Assembly: GCA_963680875.1 (NCBI GenBank)
Contig: OY804579.1
Location: 84,929,095-84,993,094 of the forward strand
DNA length: 64,000 nt
Direction of reading: 5' to 3'
DNA from: Bathymodiolus brooksi
Lineage: Eukaryota > Mollusca > Bivalvia > Mytilida > Modiolidae
The position numbers and the translations under genes are program-made. The notes below the pieces were generated by a model. That model worked only from the letters and a program-made list of their open reading frames with translations, was not told the origin of the DNA and searched no databases. Position 1 is the first letter of the stretch; each line of letters starts with the position of its first letter. This document shows, in pieces, positions 22,423 through 32,306 of this stretch.

Positions 22423-22814
22423 GACCGGCTGCGCTAACAAAGACAAATAGGGAAAATAAAAACGTAAAGTGTAATATTGTATTATACTTTACGCACAGGG
22501 CCTTGTCACTATCCACGTAAATATACTATCAATGTATAATCATATACAAGGGCGGACATTTTTTTTACCCCCGCTCGCTTCAAGTCGTGTTTGTTTTTTA
22601 AATTCCTTCTAATATATTCAAAACCCTGTGTGGTTCAACCCCCAAGACCTTATTCTTTTCAAAAAATATCATGACCTCTCCTCGACTACCTCTTGTGAAG
22701 GCGCAGCGGTCGTTTTTGTCAGGAATTCGCCTGAGTAGAGAACAACATGGACCCAAAGTGAAAGTAACAGCGCCACCTATAAAAAAAACGGAAGTTCGGA
22801 ACTCTCGGGGTTTT
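22423..22814 (+). repeat. Left long inverted repeat of the P/PIF1 unit
   Basis: Begins GACCGGCTGCGCTAACAAAG and ends CTCTCGGGGTTTTA; matches 32307-32718 in inverse orientation with a few substitutions. Differences: a small palindrome CGTAAAGTGTAATA...TATTATACTTTACG here, where the right copy has a second copy of a ~44-base block. Outside it the 24-base motif GACCGGTCCATATAC(T/G)AAAATAGT is repeated twice (22374-22422), so the element end may lie slightly further out. Confidence 0.85.
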
Positions 22815-23129
22815 AGCTTTGAGGTAAGGAAAATACCGTTAAGATTCAAACATCATTAAACTATCGGGACGATTTGAAGTGAAAACTGACATTTTTTTAC
22901 TTGTACATACAATGAATGATAATTTCAGTGTTTCTTGGTAAGATTGATTACAAGAATCGTAAATTCAATGCATATTGATCTCAATATACATATTTTGAGG
23001 TGGACAAACGAGAAAATTCAATACAAAAATGAAAATGACACACATTGACACAATTTAAAATGCACATAATAAATTGGACAAATGTCTTATAAAACGATAC
23101 AACTACCTTTAGTTTGTATCATTATCCTC

Positions 23130-23460
23130 TGTGGGGGGGGGGGGGGGGGGGGGTTGCTTTAAAAAATAATATGTGCCTAGACCTGTACTATTATTTGGGG
23201 ATCAAAAGTTACAAAATCACTATTTTTTTGAGACCATCATCTTCTTTCAAATTCACAATTCCTTTTTGGGGGGGTGGGGGGCATTACAAATATTTGGTTC
23301 TATTTTACTATTTGTTCGGGTTGATCGAAACCTTGTTTTTTTATGGGGCAATTTATAAAAAAAAAAAACATTATTGTTTTGCTTATTTTAAACCAAAATT
23401 GGGCATTAGTAATTTTATGTGGAAGTATATTTTTTTTTGGGGGGGGGGCTCATTTGTTCA
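23130..23460 (+). repeat. Guanine-tract cluster
   Basis: Three long G runs (about 22, 8+6 and 10 G) at 23132, 23270 and 23440 in AT-rich DNA. A related weaker block, with TACCTAGGCTC and a G run, is in inverse orientation at 30560-30815, so each arm of the P/PIF1 unit holds one. They could fold as G-quadruplexes; also a place where assemblies err. Confidence 0.7.
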
Positions 23461-23595
23461 ACATGTATTTTTTGGGTCGTGTTTGGAAATTCTGGTATTT
23501 TTTTGGGTGAAATTCATTTTCTGTGATGAGCCTAGGTACAGAAAATGTTGGCAGGTCACCCCCTCCCTTGGCATTATGAGGCTGGGAACAAACTT

Positions 23596-24727
23596 GGGGT
23601 CAATTACTTTCAAATGTAATCGATTACATTACAATTACTTTGCAATTTTCATGATTACATTATGTAATCGATTACATTACTGATTACATTTGATGTCATG
23701 ACAACCAATGTATATTCAAGTTTGCTATGTTACTTCTTTTTGTTTCAAATTTCTGTTTCTTTGTATGCTTGCTGGTATGTGTACAGTAATATATATAATT
23801 GGTGCTTTGATTTCTTTTTGTTTCATTGCCTTGATATAGCTAAAAAATTGCTCATTTTGGTGTTTTAAACCAATAATCACTCACTTTATATATTGATATA
23901 ATTATTTTTTTTCTTATACGTTCCTCCATATAACTGAAATATTATTGAAAATGGACTAAACCCAAAAACCTCTTATATGTTCCAAGTCATGATGCAATAT
24001 CATTCAATCTTTTACATGAATTGAAGTGGATTTTGTTTTTGCTCAGATTACTGGTCAGGCTACCTCATATCATAAATATATAGAATAAGATAGTTATTAT
24101 ATTTATTTTTTTTTCCTTTTCCCAATTTAGATCAATAACAAAACAATACATTTTATAATTTACCATGTACTAGCAATTAAACATGAAAAAACTATGACAT
24201 GTTTTTAAAATACATTCATATTGACTGACAAAATATGTGTACCAAGTCAAAAAGGACAATGAAGTCTAAAACATAATTCACATACTAATATCATTTACTA
24301 TTATTTGTTTTGATATCAACTCTTTGAAGCCATAATTAATGCTTAATATTTTGTTTGTAACTGTGATAGTTTTGATTGCAATTTAACACAGAATAATATC
24401 TTTTGATCACCTTATTTAATAGATATTTTTGTGGAGTCTTTAACAATTGAATTTCATAACATATGTTTTTATTTAGATGTCAATAAACTTTATATTTTTT
24501 CTAGTAAACCATTCTACATTATTTGTTTAAAAAATTTCATGAAGAACATTCACTTACATAAATCATACATTAAATATCTAAGGAGATACATGCTTCAATT
24601 AAGGCAAAATGATGAAAAGGAATTTAAATGTAATCGGAAAGTAATCATGATTACAGGGTCAATATGAAAGTAATCGATTACATTACGTGAAAAAATGTAA
24701 TCGATTACAACTGATTACTATTACCCC
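23596..24727. mobile_element. MITE with TGTAATCGATTACA subterminal motifs (hAT-like)
   Basis: Ends GGGGTCAATTAC... and ...GTAATAG-type inverse with TTACCCC; both ends are dense in TGTAATCGATTACA palindromes (23612, 23664, 24670, 24696). Such TAATC-rich ends are familiar from non-autonomous hAT elements. The interior is AT-rich and I see no gene. The flanks ACAAACTT and ATGTCTGG do not match, so the target duplication is not confirmed. Confidence 0.45.
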
Positions 24728-25205
24728 ATGTCTGGAGTTTTTCACTTTTGACTTCAACAAATATATTTTGCCACTGGCTGAAATTGAACAAAACATTTTG
24801 CCATTGGTTGAGCAATTTATTGAATAACAGGGCAGCTGTACATTTATGTAAGTGACAAAATTTTTAAAAATTGGAAAAGCTTCCCAAAATATATAAATGT
24901 AAATTGAAATTTTTTCCTAGCAAGCACTCAATCCCTATTTATATAATGGTTACAGCAGTCACATATAGTGTCTAAGATCACAACTTGTATTTCCTCAGCA
25001 GCAACCCCACCCTGAAACTACTATGTTCCTCAACATTTCTATAGTAAAATAGTTCTCACAACATTCAATTACACTTCAATTGACAGGAAAATATTTTAAC
25101 TTTAACCTCTTCCATATTAATCAGTTCTTCAGTACACCTTTAGCATACCCCCTCTCCAAATCAACTGAAATAAACACATACATTGTTAAAAAAAAATTCT
25201 GTTGG

Positions 25206-25420
25206 CTATGAGGACATGTTTTCCATTTCGTCTTTGCATGTGTTGCAGAACCACTCGTCTGGAAGTTCGTCCAAGTTTTCAACATGTATACAATCCGCAT
25301 GAAACCAAATATCACATCCATCGCAACAAACTACATTATGACTACACTCCATACTGGAGACCCCACATGGGAATTTACAAGATACTGATTTCTTGGCCTT
25401 TTTTCCCCTTTTCCTTTTCC
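25206..25420 (-). CDS. PHD finger, C-terminus of the PIF1-like protein (shifted frame)
   Basis: Minus-strand frame offset from the main exon. It contains CKFPCG, ECSHNVVCCDGC, IWFHADC and DEWFCNTC before a TAG at 25206-25208: the C4-H-C3 zinc ligands of a PHD finger with the usual W two residues before the last Cys pair. PHD fingers read histone tails. The main frame ends at 25331 without it; a one-base shift in the purine run at about 25395-25425 (AAAGGAAAAGGGGAAAAAAG) joins the two. I infer that the intact protein ended in this domain. Confidence 0.75.
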
Positions 25421-27540
25421 CTTACTGATTTTTTGTTTTACAGTTTTTTTCAATCCACTATTCTGTTGATCTTCAGTTGCAGAAGATTGTGTAGACCCAG
25501 AGCCAGATACACTTTCACTTGCCCCCTGTGCAACAATTTGATCTTCAATATTAACTCCGCTGTCATCTTCTGGTCTATTGAAAACTGCAACATTTGGAAT
25601 GTCTGAACATTTCAAAATGACTGGTTTAAGAGCTTCTATAATTTGTTTTTTGTTTTTTTGCACTTTAACAGAAAGGCAATATGCCATACATAAAATAAGT
25701 AGGTCTGCTTTAGTAAATGAATTTAAAATGGATGTTTCCTCATCTAGTATTTCTGCCTGTAATCTCTTGTGAGATACAATTTTGTTAGTTGTTTTGTCAT
25801 CTGTTATTGTTTTCATATTAAATGGGACAGAAGTTTTACCTCTACCCTTCTCCCTCATTTTTATCTGCTTCCTATGTGCCTCTGTTTTCTGCACTTTAAG
25901 TTCCTGTAGGTATGCTTTTCTAAGTTGGGCAAGGCTCATTGAACAATACTTCAACAAGATTTCGTCAAGGAGAGATTTACATGTATGTTGGTCCAAAGAT
26001 GGCATGAACAAGTTTGTCCATGATTCAAAAATCAAATTATCACTGTTCAATTCTGTATGTAAAAATTTTGAAAAATTTGATCCATACAAATTCAAATTAG
26101 CAGTCGTTTCCAACTTTCTTAATTTTTGGTCAAGTATAATGATAAACTTGTGTGCATCATCGGAGATATTTGTTAGTCCCTTTCGCATGTTTTGTTTTCT
26201 TTCAGTTTCATACAAGGATTCTTTATCGCTTGAATGCTCCAATAAAAAGCTTTCTGATTTCTGTATTTCATGTAACGCATTAATCTCAGTCTTTAAGCTT
26301 TCTACTGCTTTCTTCTTGTTTTGTTTATATAAACACTTTGTAATTTGTTGAATTTTCCTCTTTCTTACTTGCGATATACACCAACCCCCAATATATCGTA
26401 TTTTCCCTCTACCACCAGCAGATTCTGGAAAAGTAAGACCTTTCTGCTTTTCTGTTTCCTTGGAAACTTTCTTTTTTATTGGGTCTACTGCAGATTCTAA
26501 AACTAATTTTCTTATCTTACTTGCCAGTTTGAATACAACATTTTTCTGAGCTACTGGGTCGCCCCCAAATACTGAACCAAAATGTTTCAATTTGTTACCC
26601 GTCATAATACAGTTGACCTGTCTGTAAAATTTAGATAATGTCTTATTTTCAACTGAAGTACCCTCTTTGAGGAATCTGTCTTTTAATGAATAAAATGCAT
26701 CCCAAAGGTAATGAACAAGCCATTCAAGAAGTTCACAATTTTTCATATATTGTATTATTTTATTTTCCTCTCTCTGTTGCACAGTTTCGCATGATTGGTT
26801 ACAAAGTTCATCTAATATTTCCATTATGTTTATTGACTCTGGAAAAACATGAATAAAATTTTCTTCATAATCCTCATCCAGTGATTCAACTAAATTCAAC
26901 ATAGCTTCTTCATCACCATCATCCTGTGATAAATTGTTTAAATCATCAAAGGGGGTAAACAAATCCTCATAATCCTCTACACATTCTGCTTCTATATTAA
27001 CAGAATGCCTACAGCATGAGAAATCTTTTTGTGGAAGGTATTGTTCCCTCATGTAAAAGTCAGAAATAACTTTTGGGGGTTTGCACAAAAGTGTTTTACT
27101 GAAATTGTTCACTTGAAGCCCTTTCTTGGCAGTTGCTCTGCTTAGTGCAACAGCAATTTGACCATACTGGTGCATTGACCGGCAATCAACACTGACACTT
27201 TCGAGGGTAAGGCCTTGCGCTTTATGAACAGTAAGTGCAAAGCTAAGTCTTAAAGGAAACTGCATTCTACATGCAACATCAATCTTTTTATCTACATCAT
27301 ATACTGTGAAGGAGTGTCTTTTGATTGAAGCATTTCTATTTAGTGAAGGAAAATAAACATCAACAGCCTCAGAATTGAAAGACATTACTTCACCAGTCAA
27401 TCCATTCACAAGTTCATCTGAAAGGTTTACTATCAAAATTACAGGAGACCACTTTTTCAATGCAAGTATTTTTGCTGCTGCTACAGAATTCAACCTTGTT
27501 TTGTCACCACTATCAGTAGCTTCGTACAATTTTAATTCAC
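25331..27540 (-). CDS. PIF1-like helicase, exon 3: C-terminal motifs plus long extension
   Basis: Starts at acceptor ...CACTTTCAG (27541) in phase 1. First ~170 residues carry the PIF1 C-terminal motifs: KTRLNSVAA, NLSDELVNGLTGEV, FALTVHKAQGLTLESV (motif V) and GQIAVALSRATAKKGL (motif VI, arginine finger). Then an acidic linker, a block AGGRGKIRYIGGWCISQVRK that I cannot assign, basic coiled-coil-like stretches and a SAP-like segment (KADLLILCMAYCLSVKVQK) near residue 630 of 749. The frame ends in a Ser/Lys-rich tail before the frameshifted PHD finger. Very long for a bare PIF1 (the extension exceeds 500 aa). A 2.2-kb uninterrupted frame argues for recent activity or constraint. Confidence 0.85.
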
Positions 27541-27960
27541 CTGAAAGTGTAAAAGAAATGTTCAGCAAAAAATTTGACATGATTCATGAATCCATACATT
27601 TTTACCAGTTTTGTTCAGTTCGTACATAATGTACATAAAACAAGTTATATTATATCATGCATCTTCTCATATTCAGGATTTAGATTATGCAAAATCTGCA
27701 GTATTTTTGTGTGTGTAATTTTTTTTTGAACAATGAAAAGTATTAGAGATTTTATAATTTTAGGAGTACTATCATTCCTTAATACGACAGCATTGATGCA
27801 ATTCAGCATTTATAAATAATATTTCTTTTCTTATATTCCTTGTTAAATATACATAAAGAACAATATGTACTTGAGACAATTGGGATGAAATTTCCAGAAG
27901 TTATCTCCCCTAGACTAGCACATTAATTCAGTATTTTGATAATTATTTTTACATTTTCAG

Positions 27961-28500
27961 GTTGTGTTCCAACATAGATGTTCAGGAAAGTGGGAAAGTA
28001 TGCCTTCAGGACCTTATATCAAAGTATAGAAAGGCATGTGAGGAGACCAATGTTGTTCCTAAAGCAGAAAACATGTTCTCCAAAGTTTTGCTTCGTTTAT
28101 TCCCAAATATTAAAAAGGCAAGACTGCGCTCTGGAGAAAAGAGACAATATGTGTATTTTGGAATTTCATTTAAAGAAAGACAAGAAAATTCAGAGTTACA
28201 CCCCATTACAATTCAGGAATCACTTAAATATCCATGTATGCTGACTACACAAACACTTTCACTTGTGACATTAATGGTGATGTCTTCAGTCATAACCAAT
28301 GGCAATATTGTAATGAAAACAATCAATCTAAATTTTACTAACCAAACTTGGACTTTAGCGGTACGTGGAAAAGATGTATGTTTAAGTAATTACGGGATTT
28401 CTAATAAATTCAGTAAAACAAAGTCCAATTTAAATGAAATTTTACAGATCACATCAAGATTAGACATTTGCACTGGTTTGGAACTTGTTAACAAAAAAAA
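27961..28500 (+). CDS. P-type transposase, N-terminal part with RFX-like winged helix
   Basis: Opens right after a good acceptor (ATTTTTACATTTTCAG, ends 27960), so an upstream exon is expected; no in-frame ATG lies before residue 60. About residues 10-75 (LQDLISKYRKACEETNVVP ... MFSKVLLRLFPNIKKARL, then RQYVYFGISF) follow the spacing of an RFX-type winged-helix DNA-binding domain: YxxxC, VPx..xFxKVxxxxFPNxxxxRL, YYGI-like end. The role would be to bind the element's ends. The frame continues to 28531 but leaves the transposase frame at an A10 run (28493-28502). RFX assignment is by eye. Confidence 0.65.
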
Positions 28501-30282
28501 AATCCTGTTCACCTTCGACTTGAAGAAGTAGCAATAAGGGGAGATGAAAATACACATGAAATGAGGATGAGAAGTAGAACATGTGAACAAGTGTTAGGCT
28601 GGTACTGTACAGGGAACTCCTGCAAGAAATGTGCTGCATTGGTTTGGAAATTCAATAATGAATCAGAAGATGACGTTATTAACCTGTCAAAAGTTGATGG
28701 TGAAGACCTCCACCAAATTTTCAATAGTATATTTCCAGGGGCATCACCAGAAATGAAGGACTTTTTGTCCATCCAACATAACATATTGAGTTCTAAAAGT
28801 ATTAAATGGGACAAGTCTGTTATTAAAACTTGTTTAAGTATGTGGTCCAGAAGTGTAAGCTGCTATGAAGAACTGCGGGACAGTCACATATTTGTTCTCC
28901 CTTCAGGACGTCACCTGCGCAGGTTCAAAAATTCATCTCCACAGACAGCGGGGATCAACGAGGAGATATTTAGATGGATGTTGAACTCTGCAAAACAAGT
29001 AAATTTACCAGTATCAGGGTATTACGGTGGCATCTTACACGATGAGGCAAAAATTCAAGAGGATTTAGTGATCAAAGTGAAAGGTGGTACAAATGAGTTA
29101 ATTGGATGGGTAGATACAGGCGATGAAGGAGACAATCTGAGAATTTTGAAAGAGCAAAATGTCACAAAGAAACTTGCTACAGATGTTTTACAAATCACAT
29201 TTCTTGGATATACTTGTTTTAGGTTTCCTGTTGCCCACTATCCTACAGATGGAGTAAAAGCCTCTGAACTTTACATAATCCTATGGGAAGTCATTTCAAA
29301 ATTGCAATCTTGGGGATTTATAGTTGATTACATAATGCAGGATGGTGGGCAACAGAACAGGGAATGTACAAAACTCCACTTCAGAGAAGATCCAAGACAA
29401 GATGGTTTCATGTCTGACAGCTTAGTACACCCTAACAGAAAAGTTTTTTATTGTCAACATATATCACACAACATAAAGAAGTTGCGGAACGCAGTATTAA
29501 GTAGTGGTGTGAACACATATAATACCAAACTATTGACAAAAGGTAGCAAGGCAATAGTTTGGGAACAGTGGTTGAATGCAGCAAAGTGGGACGAACAAAC
29601 GAATTCCAGAAAAATTAATTACAAATTAAGCTCATCTCATCTCCATCCTGATTCCTCTGAAAAGATGAGAAATCATCTGGCTGAACAGGTCCTTGATGAC
29701 AATATGTTGAATTTGATGAAGCAGTACCAGCTTTCACTTATAAACAATGAAGTACTGAATGGTGCTATAGAGTTCCTTGAGAACGCAAGTAAACTGATAA
29801 AACATTTTAGAGATCCGAGGCCGGTTGTTGAAGTGAATGACATGCGACTAAAGATACTACAAGAAGTTCTCAATTGGTTGACAGGGTGGAGAACGGAAAT
29901 TGCCAGTGTGAAAGCTAAGCCAAAACAGAAGGAGAAGATGTTACCTAGTCTCAAATGTTTGGATGACATTGAAAGTACAATCGTAGTGTTTCTTAAACTG
30001 TGTGAAATTCACATGTCGGAGTTCAAGGGAAATGGTATCTACCCTTCTCGATTTAATTCTGACCTAGCAGAGAACATATTTTGTCAGCAAAGGGGTTTAT
30101 ATAATGGCAATGCAACAAATCCGAACTATGAGATATACTGCAATACAATGAACAGTGTTATTTTAGGACAAACATCTAAATGTCGAGCAAGGAAATCAAA
30201 TGCTGGGATACCAACCGCTGACCCATATTCTTTTCATGTGAACATACCACTGATCAAGAAAAAGAAAACCTTAAGAATTTAA
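28501..30282 (+). CDS. P-element/THAP9-type transposase, catalytic part
   Basis: Open frame of 573 aa from ATG 28561 (open back to the A-run at 28501). Blocks in order (ATG numbering): CYEELRDSHIFVLPSGRHLR (101-120), LHDEAKIQEDL with D161, GTNELIGWVDTGDE (176-189), FLGYTCFRFPVAHYPT (214-229), DGGQQNRECTKLHF with D261, PNRKVFYCQHISHNIKKLRN (291-310), VWEQW (333-337), NSDLAENIFCQQRG with E504. This is the layout of P-superfamily transposases; D161, D261 and E504 are the proposed catalytic triad. Convergent with helicase exon 2, whose donor is only 23 bases past the TAA. One frameshift separates it from its DNA-binding N-terminus. Confidence 0.85.
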   Translation, partial: NPVHLRLEEVAIRGDENTHEMRMRSRTCEQVLGWYCTGNSCKKCAALVWKFNNESEDDVINLSKVDGEDLHQIFNSIFPGASPEMKDFLSIQHNILSSKSIKWDKSVIKTCLSMWSRSVSCYEELRDSHIFVLPSGRHLRRFKNSSPQTAGINEEIFRWMLNSAKQVNLPVSGYYGGILHDEAKIQEDLVIKVKGGTNELIGWVDTGDEGDNLRILKEQNVTKKLATDVLQITFLGYTCFRFPVAHYPTDGVKASELYIILWEVISKLQSWGFIVDYIMQDGGQQNRECTKLHFREDPRQDGFMSDSLVHPNRKVFYCQHISHNIKKLRNAVLSSGVNTYNTKLLTKGSKAIVWEQWLNAAKWDEQTNSRKINYKLSSSHLHPDSSEKMRNHLAEQVLDDNMLNLMKQYQLSLINNEVLNGAIEFLENASKLIKHFRDPRPVVEVNDMRLKILQEVLNWLTGWRTEIASVKAKPKQKEKMLPSLKCLDDIESTIVVFLKLCEIHMSEFKGNGIYPSRFNSDLAENIFCQQRGLYNGNATNPNYEIYCNTMNSVILGQTSKCRARKSNAGIPTADPYSFHVNIPLIKKKKTLRI

Positions 30283-30305
30283 TTTTGGTGATTTGTGTAT
30301 ATTAC

Positions 30306-30445
30306 CTTCCATATCCAATAGGCATTCTGAATTCCATATTTCGACATCTAAGTTTAAGGCATACAGTTTGACTGGTTTGGCTCCTGGAGGCAGGTTTCTC
30401 TTTAATCTTTTCAAAAGATTGTGTGTTTCTTCAGTTATTTCTCCA
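30306..30445 (-). CDS. PIF1-like helicase, exon 2 (140 bp)
   Basis: Bounded by acceptor TTCCTTTTTCAG (30446 side) and donor G|GTAATA (30305-30304). Translation in the only open frame: GEITEETHNLLKRLKRNLPP ... KLYALNLDVEIWN ... LLDMEG, the PIF1 segment between motif IV and the 'D-x-GD-xxxxN' block. It enters in phase 2 and leaves in phase 1, exactly matching exon 1 (leaves phase 2) and exon 3 (enters phase 1). Too short to be found by ORF length. Confidence 0.85.
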
Positions 30446-30456
30446 CTGAAAAAGGA

Positions 30457-30462
30457 ATAAAT
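30457..30462 (+). terminator. Candidate polyadenylation signal for the transposase
   Basis: AATAAA followed by ATAAATAA, 175 bases after the transposase stop. A transcript ending here would be antisense to the whole of helicase exon 2. Confidence 0.4.
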
Positions 30463-31128
30463 AAATAACAGGTCAAAACTTTTGAATTGAACTTGTCACA
30501 GTAACAGTATTATTATTCAGGGGAGGGTGGTATTTAACAAAATTTTGGTTACTTATATATTTTGTGTAACTTTCCTGGAGGGGTGATGGGGGGTGTACTC
30601 ACCAAATTTTCCTCTACCTAGGCTCTTACTAATTATCAAATTTACTTCATTTTTTTAAGGGTACAAAATATTTAAGGTACTTTGTCCAAACATTGGCAAG
30701 TTAAGAAAAAAAATTATATATTTTTACCTATATTAAACCAAAATCTGGCAGCAGTAAATTGTACAGGTATTCGGATGGGTGAGTGTTGGAATTGCTTTTG
30801 TGGGGGGGGGGATTGGTAAAAAAAAAATATTTTTTTGAGTATATCTTGAATATAATTGTGATTGTTAGCAATTCTTTAAAGTCATTGTATGTCATTATTG
30901 CCACAATAGATTAAATATTCAATTTACATCCCTGTCTGACCCTATTTTTTAGCATTTTATTTTGATTTTGGCTAAAAATGAACCGGTCCACACAATTTTT
31001 AAAGAATAAATGGATGTGAACCTAGTGATTAATTAAAGTGGCCTGTAATAATTACCATGTATTATTTTATATAACAGTTCTGCATATAAATGTCAAGCAT
31101 ATTGATTTGTTGTTTGTGTTTTTCAAGA

Positions 31129-31389
31129 TTTGATTAATTTTGATTTTTGGTGTATTAATGCCACTTTCAACAATATTTTAGCTATATCATGGCGACCAGT
31201 TTTAGTGGTGGAGGAAGCCGGAGTACCCGGAGAGATCCAGCAACTGGTAAAATTTATCACTTGCAGTTGCGAGTCGAGTGCACCCTTTTTTTAATTTACA
31301 AAGCCGGGTGCGAACCCTCGCCATATTGGTGATAGGCTTGTACGAGTTGTTAGATCCAACGACCTAACTCATTGAGCCACCTGGGCCCC
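31129..31389 (-). mobile_element. tRNA-derived SINE (family 1), in helicase intron 1
   Basis: Flanked by a perfect 14-bp target duplication TGTGTTTTTCAAGA (31115-31128, 31390-31403). On the minus strand: head CCCAGGTGGCTCAATGAGTT (A box), GGGTTCGCACCC (B box), then the shared 3' block. Better preserved than the copy at 10094-10363. Confidence 0.9.
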
Positions 31390-31596
31390 TGTGTTTTTCA
31401 AGAAAAAAACAATACATTACCTATACTATTTCAGCAGAAGGAAACCAAATTTTGTAAGTCCACACTATTTGATTTGAGTATGGATGACATAGATAGGAGT
31501 GAGTCAGGGACTTTTCTATGTAATTCTCCCAAACCCTAGTTTTAATGAAGTTGCAAAGAAAATGCTTCATTGGCTCTTAATCTTTTAAGTCATTAC

Positions 31597-32216
31597 CCAG
31601 CAATCTGGTGAATGGCTGCTATAAAATCTGGTTCAGCTTGGCGATGAATGGTACTCAGTTGTACATGGTGAAAACAATTTCTCACAAAAGTAGATTGGAC
31701 ACAGTAGTAACCATCATCATTGTAACTTTGGTTTGCTATGGGAGGCAACTGTAGGAAGTCGCCACATAAAATCATCTGGACATCTCCAAATGGGTGGTCA
31801 CTCTGTCTAATTTTGCTAAGAACATGTTGAACTTGTTCAATCATTTTAAAGCTCAACATGGAAATTTCATCTATAATTAGGCAGTCCATTGCACAGACAT
31901 TTCTTTTCAATTTTTCATGCGATTCCTCTGAGGACAAGAGTTCAACCAATTCATCATTGGTATATCTGCCATCCTTTAACCCTAAACATTTATGAATAGT
32001 TGTTACCACTTTGTTTAGACATTTGGGAAATTTTTCTTGTAAAGTTTGAGCAGCCTTTCCAGTTATTGCTGTTAAAACAACATTTTTGGCTTGTTTTTGC
32101 AATTGTTCTGCAATACGGGCCACCGTGAAAGATTTACCAGTCCCAGGATATCCAGTTATTAATAAATTGTGCCCACTTAAGGCCATTTTCAAGGCTTTTT
32201 CTTGAATGCTGTCCAT
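31597..32216 (-). CDS. PIF1-like helicase, exon 1: N-terminal helicase motifs
   Basis: ATG at 32216, 90 bases inside the right inverted repeat. Motifs: QEKALKMALSGHNLLITG with Walker A GYPGTGKSF (residues 22-30), TAITGKAA (Ia), TIHKCLGL, Walker B LIIDEISML, GDFLQLPP (III) and LSTIHRQ (IV). The order and wording are those of the PIF1 family of 5'-3' DNA helicases. The exon ends at donor TGG|GTAATG (last base 31597), phase 2; the frame stops a few bases on if unspliced. Short N-terminus, with no mitochondrial leader or Helitron Rep domain. Confidence 0.9.
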
Positions 32217-32306
32217 TTTCTTTAATTTATTATTTCGTCTGTTATTTCCCGCGGTATCTTATACTTAGAAACACGATAACTAGCGAGAAAACCAAATATC
32301 GAATGG

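Noticed and set aside
22671..22859. First coding exon of the transposase inside the left inverted repeat
   Set aside because: A frame starting ATG at 22671 and a donor (GAG|GTAAGG, 22825) exist, but it leaves in phase 0 while the exon at 27961 needs phase 2; the only compatible frame has a stop just upstream and no ATG.
23114..23683. 189-aa frame rich in Gly and Phe
   Set aside because: Driven by G tracts and T-rich sequence; no domain.
31593..32216. Helitron, because of the PIF1 helicase
   Set aside because: No Rep (HUH) domain, and the unit has long inverted repeats and a DDE-type transposase instead of Helitron ends.
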